Source: Runella sp. SP2 (GTDB taxonomy: Bacteria > Bacteroidota > Bacteroidia > Cytophagales > Spirosomataceae). From it: a stretch of DNA of 64,000 nt. The number at the start of each line of letters is the position of its first letter. The first letter of the stretch is position 1. The notes below the pieces were generated by a model. That model was not told the origin of the DNA. It ran no database searches and was given only the letters and a program-made list of their open reading frames with translations. The stretch is taken from assembly GCF_003711225.1 (NCBI RefSeq), contig NZ_CP031030.1, positions 5,941,501-6,005,500 of the forward strand, read 5' to 3'. The translations under genes and the position numbers were made by a program. Positions 35,088-43,378 of this stretch are shown one piece after another.

Positions 35088-36464
35088 CTACTTCTTCTGT
35101 AGCAACTGTACCGAACTGTCGTTAATCTCAAATTGCTTGTTTTTCAGTAAATTAATTACTTCTGCCCCCGCCAAAATCACGGGGCCATAGCCGTGAGCAG
35201 CAAATGGACTGATGGGACGGTGATAATAAAAAGCGGGGTCAAAGCCCATACCTGTACCTACACACGTACCCTCTACCTGACCTTTTTCATTTACTTTGGT
35301 CGCGACGGCGTTCCAGCCTAGCAAGGCCATGGGAGCATACGCAAGGCCATCAATCCAGCCTTTGTTGATGGCGTGCGCGATGGCATAGGTATAAATAGCG
35401 GTCGCTGAAGTTTCTAAATAAGAATCTTCGCGGTCGAGCAATTGGTGCCAAAAACCAGAACCTGATTGGTACGATGCCAAGCCTTTGACGTGCGCTTTTA
35501 ACAAGGCGATGATTTCAGGGCGGGCAGGATGGTTTTCTGGCAATACGTCGAGTACTTCTACTTTGGTAAGAAGCCCCCAGCCGTTGGCACGAGCCCAGTG
35601 GAATTGTGGATGCTCAGTCATGCCTTCTACCCAGCCGTGCATATATACGCCTTTTTCTTTATTGAACATTCGCTTTGCAAACTGCAAAATTTGCTTGGCG
35701 GCTTCGTCGTAGTATTTTTTGTCGCCTGTGAGTTTTCCCATTTGGGCTAAGGCAGGTACTCCCATAAACAAATCGTCGAGCCAAAGCGTGTTAGGTTGCG
35801 GGCGATTTCGAGCGAGTGTGCCGTCGCTGAGGCGGTGTTCTTTGGTTAAAATATAATTGATGTGATTGTCGATAAGTGGGCGTAGGTTAGACGTGTTTCC
35901 ACCGCGCGTTGCTTTAATCATAGCCGCACACATGGCACCGCAATCGTCGAGGGCATGTGGCGTTAATAAGCCGCGAAGTGGTCCTTTTGTTCCCCAGTCG
36001 GCGTGCTCTTCGGTCGTTTTTTTGAAGTAAGGAGCGGCATTGGCGATAAACTCCAAGCGTCTGTCCACGTACTCTTTATAGCGGCCGTCGCCCGTGATTT
36101 GACTGGCCAGAAGCATAGCACCGTAGGTAACACCCCACTCGTAGCTGACCAAGCGAAAATCTCCTTTTTGGAGGGCGGTATTTTCATCAATTTTTGACAA
36201 ATCACTGACGGTTTCGCCCGTTTTGGAGTTGACAAATGCAGTAGGGGTGACGTTATTCAAATATCCATGAATACGGTCTAACGTCCCCTTGATGTCGTTG
36301 GCTTTTGAGATTCCGTAGGGGACAGGGTAGTCGGGTTGAAGCAAATGCAAAGGCGTGTTGGAGTCGTTGGCGTTGGTTACGTTTCGTTGGGCCGATGCAG
36401 TTATCGAAAAACAAGCCGCAAGAAGCGTGGAAGCGGCAAGCGAGCGGAAGATAGCAGGTTTCAT
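35088..36464 (-). CDS. Second GH88/GH105-like glycoside hydrolase
   Basis: 458 residues from ATG 36464, which opens the signal peptide MKPAIFRSLAASTLLAACFS; a start at 36560 would put 32 unrelated residues before it. Barrel motifs include LVSYEWGVTYGAMLLA, LDDCGAMCAAMIKA, FHWARANGWGLLTKVEVL and ETSATAIYTYAIAHAI. It is the larger subtype of the family and only distantly like its neighbour, so it may act on a different linkage. It is upstream in the same two-gene unit. Confidence 0.88.
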   Translation of the reverse strand: MKPAIFRSLAASTLLAACFSITASAQRNVTNANDSNTPLHLLQPDYPVPYGISKANDIKGTLDRIHGYLNNVTPTAFVNSKTGETVSDLSKIDENTALQKGDFRLVSYEWGVTYGAMLLASQITGDGRYKEYVDRRLEFIANAAPYFKKTTEEHADWGTKGPLRGLLTPHALDDCGAMCAAMIKATRGGNTSNLRPLIDNHINYILTKEHRLSDGTLARNRPQPNTLWLDDLFMGVPALAQMGKLTGDKKYYDEAAKQILQFAKRMFNKEKGVYMHGWVEGMTEHPQFHWARANGWGLLTKVEVLDVLPENHPARPEIIALLKAHVKGLASYQSGSGFWHQLLDREDSYLETSATAIYTYAIAHAINKGWIDGLAYAPMALLGWNAVATKVNEKGQVEGTCVGTGMGFDPAFYYHRPISPFAAHGYGPVILAGAEVINLLKNKQFEINDSSVQLLQKK

Positions 36465-36586
36465 AAGTAATAGGTTTGGTACAAAATTGATAAAGTTTGG
36501 GTTTACAACATTCCCGTACCCACCTGTGAAAGAAAAAGATACAAGAAATAGCACGCCCAATGTATAGCTGTACTTGGTGAAAACTT

Positions 36587-36594
36587 TATTTTTG
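36587..36594 (+). promoter_or_regulatory. -7 box TATTTTTG of the LytTR response regulator
   Basis: Exact TAnnTTTG match ending 22 nt before the ATG at 36617. No well-placed TTTG -33 box. Confidence 0.5.
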
Positions 36595-36616
36595 CAAATC
36601 TACTGTAACTCTTGGT

Positions 36617-37375
36617 ATGCTCACTGCCCTACTCATAGACGATGAACAAAACAGCACTGATGTGTTGGTATATGACTTACAGCACTTTTGTCCTGAGGTT
36701 TCGGTAGTAGCTACGTTTGAAAACCCTGCGGACGCCATCGGGTTTTTGAAAGAACATTCCGTAGATGTGGTGTTTTTGGACATTTCGATGCCCGAAATGA
36801 GTGGTTTCGACTTTCTGGAGGCGCTTCCTTCGGTCGGTTTTGAGATTGTGTTTGTGACGGCTTACGAAGAATTTGCCTTGGCGGCCTTTGATTTTTATGC
36901 CCTCGATTATTTGGTAAAACCCGTGGCTCCCGAAAAACTAACTCGGGCGGTGGAGCGGTTGTTGACAAAGAAAAAAGAAAATCAGAAGGTCGATTACGCT
37001 AATATTCAGGCGCTTTTGGGTAATTTGACCCTGATGCAACAAGACTCGACCTCGATGGCAATTCCGACTCAAGAAGGCTACGAAATCCTCAAAACGGGCG
37101 ATGTGGTTTTGTTAGAAGCCGACGGAAGTTATACCAACGTTGTGCTCAAAACGGGAGATACAGTGCTGGTTTCTCGAAATTTGAAGGATTTTGAGCGAAT
37201 GTTACCCCTTCGGAAATTTGCTCGTATTCACCATTCGTATATTATCAACATCGACTACATCAAAAAATACCAAAAAGGCGACGGTGGGGTTGTGACCATG
37301 ACCAACGGAAAGGCACTGTCGGTGTCGCGTGCTAACAAAGCTAAATTGTTGACGCTCATTCGGGGCGATTTCTAA
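36617..37375 (+). CDS. LytTR-family response regulator
   Basis: 252 residues. The receiver domain has the acidic pair D8/D9, the phospho-acceptor D55 in VVFLDISMPEMSG, and YALDYLVKPV with the conserved Lys. The LytTR DNA-binding domain (about 150-252) reads EGYEILKTGDVVLLEADGSYTNV ... FARIHHSYIINIDYIKKY. Such regulators bind direct repeats as dimers. The histidine kinase follows 82 nt downstream, making a two-component pair that leads into a run of secreted-protein genes. Confidence 0.92.
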   Translation: MLTALLIDDEQNSTDVLVYDLQHFCPEVSVVATFENPADAIGFLKEHSVDVVFLDISMPEMSGFDFLEALPSVGFEIVFVTAYEEFALAAFDFYALDYLVKPVAPEKLTRAVERLLTKKKENQKVDYANIQALLGNLTLMQQDSTSMAIPTQEGYEILKTGDVVLLEADGSYTNVVLKTGDTVLVSRNLKDFERMLPLRKFARIHHSYIINIDYIKKYQKGDGGVVTMTNGKALSVSRANKAKLLTLIRGDF

Positions 37376-37457
37376 CCGACCGCTCGTGAACAATTGTAGT
37401 TTTTGGTAGGATTTTACTGCTTTATTCTAAAACTTCGTGGCCTACAGTTTGTAACCT

Positions 37458-39365
37458 ATGGGGCATTGGCGAAATTGGTGGATGGCCGTTTGGGCCTTTT
37501 GGCTACCGTTGTACGCAGCGGGGCAAAACACCGTGCGCCTTGATTCCTCGCTTGCGTTGCCCTTTGATCTTACTTCGGCAGTTTCGGTTTGGATTGATTC
37601 GACGGGAGAGGTTGCCGACGAACAGGCCATGACTGAAGGGCAGTTTACCCCGCTGAAAACCACAACAATTCCTCGGCTGCTGCAAAAAGAAGTACATTAC
37701 AGTTATTGGGTACGGTTGACCCTCCAAAATGCAACGTCGGTGCCGCAAGAGCTGCTTTTGACGTTGGGCAATTTTTACGAAACAACGCTCTACGAACGCA
37801 GTCCAACTGCACAAACCCTCTATCAACGATATACCTCTCAGCGCTTACTTCCTTCAGAGCGATTGTACCGGTACGACCATCGGTATTTTCCCCTCCATTT
37901 TTCCCCTCACCAGTCGCGCTATTTATACGCCAAAATTCGTGCTCTGACGGGAAAGCCGTTTGAGATAAGGCCGTTTTTGTACAGCTACGAGGCTGAGGCC
38001 AAAGAACGCGTGAAGGGCCTGTACGACGATTATTTTCCGATGGCAGTCAACCACGAATTGATGGCAGTTTTGGCGTTTTTAACCGTTTTTTTTCTGTTCC
38101 AATGGGTCTTAAATCGCCAAAGGTATTTGCTGCTTTACTCCTTTTACCTCATGTCAATGTGGGGGTTTGCGGCCTATGGTGCTTCCTATTCGTCGTACGT
38201 GGTGGATTACATCAGCTATGTACCTTTTCTGCGTTTTACGTTGCAACAAAACTTCTACATCCTGCTGACGCTGTTTACACACACCTTCTTTTTGTTTGAA
38301 ATTTTGGGGATGAAAAACTGGCCGTCGAGTTGGACCAAGCGCTATTTTGAACGTTTGTTTTACGTAGTAGGAGGTCTGCTGGCGATTGAGCTAGTGCTTA
38401 CGGTGGTGTATCGCCGCCTCGACCTTGAGACCAATTTTCATCAATTGTGCCAATTTGCGTTACCCGTCCTTAATGTGACGAGCCTCGTGTTGCTTTGGGC
38501 CACCAAAGAGCGCGTGTCTTGGTTCATCAAGTTGGGGGCATTGGTGATGGTGATCGGAACCACTATCGGCTTTGCATCGGTCGCGTTGGGATGGGCGCCC
38601 ATGAGTTCGATGCTGCTCACGCACTACCCAAACGTCTATTTCAATTACGGCGTACTGATTGATATTTTGTTTTTCTCGTTGGCAACGGGGGAAAAAATGG
38701 TGCAAGTTCAGCGCGAACGAAATCGGTTGCTGCAAAATTATGCCCTCTCGGAACTGACGACGTTGCGCACGCAAATCAACCCGCATTTTTTGTTCAATAG
38801 CCTCAACTCCATCAAAAGTTACATCATTAAAAATAAAACGCAGGAAGCCGCAGCTTACCTTACCGATTTTTCGGTATTGATGCGCGAGATTTTGGACAAA
38901 AGCCGCGAACAGTTTTTGCCGTTGGGGCAAGAATTGGAAATCATTCGACAATACTTGTTGTTGGAGCAACGTCGTTTTAGCCAGCCTTTTCAAATCGACA
39001 TACAAATCGACGAAGCCATCGACCTCGACGCTGTTCAAGTACCTGCCTTTTTGTTACAACCTTTTGTAGAAAATGCCATCAAACACGGTTTTAAGCGGCT
39101 GGAAAGAGAGGGTTGTGTTTGGGTGAAAGTCAGTAGTTTAGAAGATGGCATCGCAATAATCATCGAAGACAACGGCATTGGCCGAGACAAAGCCGCAAAA
39201 CTTCGTTTGGCATCGGTCAAGCACCGTTCAATGGGCCTCTCGTTGGTTGAAAACCGTTTGCGATTGTTGCGCGAAATCTACCATTGGAACATCGATCTAA
39301 CAATAGAAGACGTTGTGCCTTCAACGGGTACGCGCGTAACCTTACGTATTCCCTTTTTTGATTAA
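37458..39365 (+). CDS. 7TM-DISM sensor histidine kinase
   Basis: 635 residues: signal peptide (to YAAGQ), an extracytoplasmic 7TMR-DISMED2-type beta domain (about 25-180), about seven transmembrane helices (about 195-405), and a LytS-type kinase core with QINPHFLFNSLNSI (phospho-acceptor H443), NAIKHGFKR and EDNGIGRD for ATP binding. DISM domains often bind carbohydrates or other small molecules outside the cell. Its partner is the LytTR regulator just upstream. Confidence 0.9.
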   Translation: MGHWRNWWMAVWAFWLPLYAAGQNTVRLDSSLALPFDLTSAVSVWIDSTGEVADEQAMTEGQFTPLKTTTIPRLLQKEVHYSYWVRLTLQNATSVPQELLLTLGNFYETTLYERSPTAQTLYQRYTSQRLLPSERLYRYDHRYFPLHFSPHQSRYLYAKIRALTGKPFEIRPFLYSYEAEAKERVKGLYDDYFPMAVNHELMAVLAFLTVFFLFQWVLNRQRYLLLYSFYLMSMWGFAAYGASYSSYVVDYISYVPFLRFTLQQNFYILLTLFTHTFFLFEILGMKNWPSSWTKRYFERLFYVVGGLLAIELVLTVVYRRLDLETNFHQLCQFALPVLNVTSLVLLWATKERVSWFIKLGALVMVIGTTIGFASVALGWAPMSSMLLTHYPNVYFNYGVLIDILFFSLATGEKMVQVQRERNRLLQNYALSELTTLRTQINPHFLFNSLNSIKSYIIKNKTQEAAAYLTDFSVLMREILDKSREQFLPLGQELEIIRQYLLLEQRRFSQPFQIDIQIDEAIDLDAVQVPAFLLQPFVENAIKHGFKRLEREGCVWVKVSSLEDGIAIIIEDNGIGRDKAAKLRLASVKHRSMGLSLVENRLRLLREIYHWNIDLTIEDVVPSTGTRVTLRIPFFD

Positions 39366-39370
39366 AGCAT

Positions 39371-39404
39371 AAGCTGGGAGTTACAAACCCAAAGCTGCGA
39401 GTTA
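39371..39404 (+). promoter_or_regulatory. LytTR-type operator candidate, 13-bp direct repeats 21 bp apart
   Basis: AAGCTGGGAGTTA (39371-39383) and AAGCTGCGAGTTA (39392-39404) match at 12 of 13 positions with a 21-bp period, two helical turns. This is the spacing used by LytTR regulators such as AgrA and ComE. It starts 6 nt after the kinase stop codon and ends 94 nt before the fibre gene at 39499. Confidence 0.5.
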
Positions 39405-39498
39405 TGGTCGTAACTACGTCAGTGGTGAACTAGGGGTTGAAATGAGCCTTGTTTTTCTGTCTTTTTGGAAAAACAAAACGGCTTTTACTTCTCCCTTT

Positions 39499-41070
39499 AT
39501 GAAAACATCGTTTACACTTCTTTTGATGGCATGGGGTATTGTGGTAAGTAACGGGTTGACCTACGCCCAAAGTACCGAAATCCGCCCAGGGGTGATTTTG
39601 CCACAGATGACCACCGCCCAACGCACTGCGTTATCGGCCACCAACGGAATGTTGGTTTTTGACACCAACACCCAAAGTTATTGGTTGCGAAGCAATAACA
39701 CTTGGACAGAACTACCCAAAACAGCCTCCAGTACCAGCTACTGGGAGCAATCAGGGGCAGCAGGCAATGAAATAAGAAATACCAACTCAGGAGGGTTCTG
39801 GTCAGCAAATTCGACAGCAGTAACCACATCAAATCCTGCTACTGCTCCCGTCAGTGGAGCAGGGACTCGCCTTATGTGGATACCTTCACGATCGGCTTTT
39901 CGGGTAGGTACAGTAGATGGTACGCAATGGAATACCTCTAACATAGGTTTATTTTCAACTGCTATAGGGTCTAACACAACGGCGATTGGGAGCTATGCAA
40001 CGGCTATTGGTAATAATACAACAGCCAGTGGATATGCCTCCACTGCTATGGGATTTAGTGCAGTAGCGAATGGAAGCAGTTCTGTTGCCATGGGTTTTGA
40101 AGCACGTGCAGATGGGAATGTATCTACTGCAATGGGTGGTGGTACAGTGGCCACGGGAGATAATTCTACTGCTATGGGATTTGCAAACGTAGATGACCCT
40201 AATGGTTTATTGATGCTGGGGAATGGGGTTAATAGTGTTCAAAGAAAAACGGTCTTGGTTGTCAGAAGAGACAACAGCATGGGATTGGGAGATTTTGGTG
40301 CCGCTACCAATACGTTGGCTACTTTACACGTAAATACGTATAAAAATGTCAGTACGGGTCGTGTTACGGTGTTGTATCCTACCATTGCTACGCCCTCCAA
40401 CTTTCCCACCTCGACGGCAGAGCTTTCTATTTATGCCTCTCAGGGGATTTTTTCGGCAACCTACATTGGTTCAGCCCAAAATGTGGTGCTGTCGGATGCC
40501 CGCATCAAAGAAGTGGAAGGTACCTCAGACAATGCCCAAGACTTAGCGACCTTGCGTCGGTTGCGCATCACGGATTACCGCATGAAAGACCGCTACGTAT
40601 GGGGCGACCGTGCGTTTAAAAAAGTGATTGCGCAGCAAGTAGAGGAAGTATATCCGCAGGCGGTACGTCGTCAGACTTCGTTTATTCCTGATATTTATCA
40701 AGCAGCGTCGTTGGAAAATGGTTTTGTGAAACTTGCAGGCCACACGCTCAAAGCAGGCGAACGGGTGAAGTTGATGATGGATAACCGCGAAGAAATAACG
40801 GAAGTACTGGAAACCAACGAAACAGGATTTAGGATTGGGGGTTCGGTACCATCCACGACGGTGTTTGTCTATGGCCGCGAAGTGTCCGATTTTCGCACGG
40901 TGGACTACGAAGCCCTCTCGATGCTGGGAATCAGTGCCATACAGCAATTGGCCAAAGAAAACGATACGCTCAAAAAGGATTCCGAAGAACTCAAAAACCG
41001 CCTCAGCCGCTTAGAAGCGCTTGTTGAAAACTTGGCTACGGCGGAAGCCACTACTAAAACGGGGAAATGA
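39499..41070 (+). CDS. YadA-head-like secreted fibre with S74 chaperone domain
   Basis: 523 residues from ATG 39499, chosen for the signal peptide MKTSFTLLLMAWGIVVSNG ... AQ; ATG 39442 would bury it. Residues about 153-242 hold 14-residue YadA/Hep-Hag head repeats (TAIGSNTTAIGSYATAIG ... STAMGFSAVANGSSSVAMGF). From about 328 a Peptidase_S74/endosialidase chaperone domain follows (LSDARIKEV ... RLRITDYRMKD ... KVIAQQVEEVYPQAV), then a short coiled coil (KENDTLKKDSEELKNRLSRLEAL). In phage and bacterial fibres this domain trimerises and may cleave itself off. Probably a trimeric surface or released fibre. Confidence 0.82.
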   Translation: MKTSFTLLLMAWGIVVSNGLTYAQSTEIRPGVILPQMTTAQRTALSATNGMLVFDTNTQSYWLRSNNTWTELPKTASSTSYWEQSGAAGNEIRNTNSGGFWSANSTAVTTSNPATAPVSGAGTRLMWIPSRSAFRVGTVDGTQWNTSNIGLFSTAIGSNTTAIGSYATAIGNNTTASGYASTAMGFSAVANGSSSVAMGFEARADGNVSTAMGGGTVATGDNSTAMGFANVDDPNGLLMLGNGVNSVQRKTVLVVRRDNSMGLGDFGAATNTLATLHVNTYKNVSTGRVTVLYPTIATPSNFPTSTAELSIYASQGIFSATYIGSAQNVVLSDARIKEVEGTSDNAQDLATLRRLRITDYRMKDRYVWGDRAFKKVIAQQVEEVYPQAVRRQTSFIPDIYQAASLENGFVKLAGHTLKAGERVKLMMDNREEITEVLETNETGFRIGGSVPSTTVFVYGREVSDFRTVDYEALSMLGISAIQQLAKENDTLKKDSEELKNRLSRLEALVENLATAEATTKTGK

Positions 41071-41178
41071 AACCTTTTTGGAGTGACTTCTTTTGGAATG
41101 CTAGTAACCTTATCCTAGATGAAATAGGTTGACATTACATCAGTATAATTCTTCTCTTTTTTTTACATCGATACCACA

Positions 41179-43353
41179 ATGAGACACGTATTTTTATTAT
41201 GCGCTCTTATCGGCGCTACTCAACCTGCTGCTTGGGCACAACGTAATTATCTTTTTACAACGGCTCAAACGAATACTGTCAGCAATTACAGCGTCCTTGA
41301 TTTGCCAGAGTTGAATGGAAAACCCAACGCTGTTTTTTCAGTGAGAACTAACGATGCTGCTAAAATACTAAATCCACATCCCGTCGGGGTTTGGTACACA
41401 GGGCAAAAATGGAGTATTTTTAATCAAGACCGAGCTCTTATGCCACCAGGTGTTACCTTTTTAGTAACACTTTCAGAACGGGCCTTTGTCTTGAAATCAG
41501 ACCCAGAGAACACACGTGGAGCTGAACTTTTGGTTAATCAGGTTCCCTTAAATGGCAATGCGGACGCGAAATTCTCGATCACCCAAAACTGGAATCCAGA
41601 TGGTATAGGGGGTACTTATAATCCAAGCGATATTGAAGCACGTTTTGATAGAAGCTTGGGAAAATGGGTACTCTTTAATAAATCAAGTACTCCTATTCCT
41701 GCGGGTGCAGCGTTCAATATTGTGGAATTGTTCGATGGAGAACCATCTTTAATGCAAGGCACTACAAGCAATGCGGCAACGAACAAACCCGAACCTTTGG
41801 TGTCCACAACCAGCAGTGTGGGAGCAGATCCAGCTATTTATCAATTCTTATCAAGTAACCGATTACAATATCCCTCTGTTAAGCAAGTCCCCACGTTACG
41901 AAAAACATTTAACGAAGACGGTTTTACCATCAAAGAGATGACTAGTATGAGTTACTTGGTCGAAAATACGGTATTTAATCCGCCTGCGGATGTTTTATAT
42001 GCTGGGTCAGTGATTCAGTCTGAACCCTATTTCAAGGATAACCTACTCTATCCCGTTTCAAAACGAACAACTCCAGGGACAATCACAGTAGTAGGAGGTA
42101 ACGGCCCAGGAAGCGGTAGCTATAGTTTGAAGTTGACCGAAAATTCACTACAAGCCTATAAAGACGGATTAGCTCAAATTTTGCGAGGCATTAATCTAAC
42201 AAACTCCGTAGGGAGAACTCAATTCTTCTTCAAAAGCTGCCGTTCGGTAGAACAGGGAATGGTCAATCTTGGTATCAATTTTAGAGTCAATAACTTTAGT
42301 GGAGCGGCGGGCCTTAACAGTAAAAATAGTGTTGAAAAATCCTACGTTGTGGGCTTGGTCAAACAGGTCTATTACTCAGTCTCCTATCGACCCGATAATG
42401 ACCTAACCAATCTTTTTCCTAGGCCAACTACCTTGACAGAGTTACGAAGCGAAGGGTTTGTAAGCAATACAAACCGTCCAGTTTATATTTCTCAAGTGGA
42501 TTATGGGCGAATGTTTTTGTTGGTTGCGGAAAGTGAAGCAAGCTCAGATTCCCTTCGTATGTTTTTGGAAGCTAATTATCGAGGGGCGACGGTACAAGCG
42601 GGTGGTCGTTTTGATTATAATTCATTCAAGAGTCGTAACTCCGTGAATATTACGGTGTTTAGTGTAGGTAGCAACGACGACTCGAAACTGGCTGACGATA
42701 TTACTGAACAAGCATTTAGAACTTTTTTACGAGGAGGAGCTACGGCCTCTTTAAGTAACCCCGGGGCACCTATTGCATTCAATGTAAGAGACTTTTTTGG
42801 AGGAGCTCTTATACCAACCTCCATTACAGCTGAGTATAGCGATGTAATGGGTCGTGCCACTCCCGAAACCTACGTTTATTTTGTTAAGCCAGGTGAGCAG
42901 GGGGGACAAAAAAACAAAACAAACGATGGTCGTCAGTTGGTGCTACAACGAGGGGATGTTATTAGTATAACCGCCACAGGAAGAGCTAAACATGGGCCTT
43001 GGGCGGCATGGGAGGATAAAGGCCCCGACGGGCAGGCCAATGAAGCAACTGATCCTACAGACCCTATGCCTTGCGGTGCTAATCAACTCCAACGTACCCG
43101 CCTTTGTGAATGTAACCGTTTTGCCATCATCTGTAACCTCCCTGACTTAGCTACTACCAAAAAAATTTGGACCTGTGTGGGAAGCGGCTTTCCCGCTAAA
43201 TCAGTCGAAACAACCATGACAGTCCCCCTTAATTTTACATTCAACGATTTTAATACCAATGATGGCTATGGCGAGGGCTATACTATAACAGTGACGAGGA
43301 TTCCTTATGAACAGATTATCAAGGAACGTGTGTCAGAAAAGTCGTCTCAATAA
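41179..43353 (+). CDS. Secreted thiol-activated cytolysin-like (CDC-like) protein
   Basis: 724 residues with signal peptide (to AWAQ). Residues about 22-200 hold two beta-rich modules with a W-x-(I/L)-F-N motif (KWSIFNQDRALMPPGVTF, KWVLFNKSSTPIPAGAAF). Residues about 220-570 match the cholesterol-dependent cytolysin core: YPGALI-like YAGSVIQSEPYF near 273, VKQVYYSVSYRP (394), VDYGRMFLLVAES (440; CDC has VAYGRTIYVKLE), and NPGAPIAFNVRDFF (527; CDC has NPAYPISYTSVFL). The membrane-binding undecapeptide ECTGLAWEWWR is absent. Instead the C-terminus (about 590-724) is a Cys-containing beta-domain (GDVISITATGRAKHGPW ... NDGYGEGYTITVTR). Family call from recalled alignments; confident for the core. 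Confidence 0.78.
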   Translation: MRHVFLLCALIGATQPAAWAQRNYLFTTAQTNTVSNYSVLDLPELNGKPNAVFSVRTNDAAKILNPHPVGVWYTGQKWSIFNQDRALMPPGVTFLVTLSERAFVLKSDPENTRGAELLVNQVPLNGNADAKFSITQNWNPDGIGGTYNPSDIEARFDRSLGKWVLFNKSSTPIPAGAAFNIVELFDGEPSLMQGTTSNAATNKPEPLVSTTSSVGADPAIYQFLSSNRLQYPSVKQVPTLRKTFNEDGFTIKEMTSMSYLVENTVFNPPADVLYAGSVIQSEPYFKDNLLYPVSKRTTPGTITVVGGNGPGSGSYSLKLTENSLQAYKDGLAQILRGINLTNSVGRTQFFFKSCRSVEQGMVNLGINFRVNNFSGAAGLNSKNSVEKSYVVGLVKQVYYSVSYRPDNDLTNLFPRPTTLTELRSEGFVSNTNRPVYISQVDYGRMFLLVAESEASSDSLRMFLEANYRGATVQAGGRFDYNSFKSRNSVNITVFSVGSNDDSKLADDITEQAFRTFLRGGATASLSNPGAPIAFNVRDFFGGALIPTSITAEYSDVMGRATPETYVYFVKPGEQGGQKNKTNDGRQLVLQRGDVISITATGRAKHGPWAAWEDKGPDGQANEATDPTDPMPCGANQLQRTRLCECNRFAIICNLPDLATTKKIWTCVGSGFPAKSVETTMTVPLNFTFNDFNTNDGYGEGYTITVTRIPYEQIIKERVSEKSSQ

Positions 43354-43378
43354 CTATTCATTTCTAAAACGGAAAACA

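Noticed and set aside
41131..41152. TTGACA...TATAAT upstream of the cytolysin-like gene
   Set aside because: The spacer is only 9 bp, too short for a sigma-70 promoter, and Bacteroidota use TTTG/TAnnTTTG instead.
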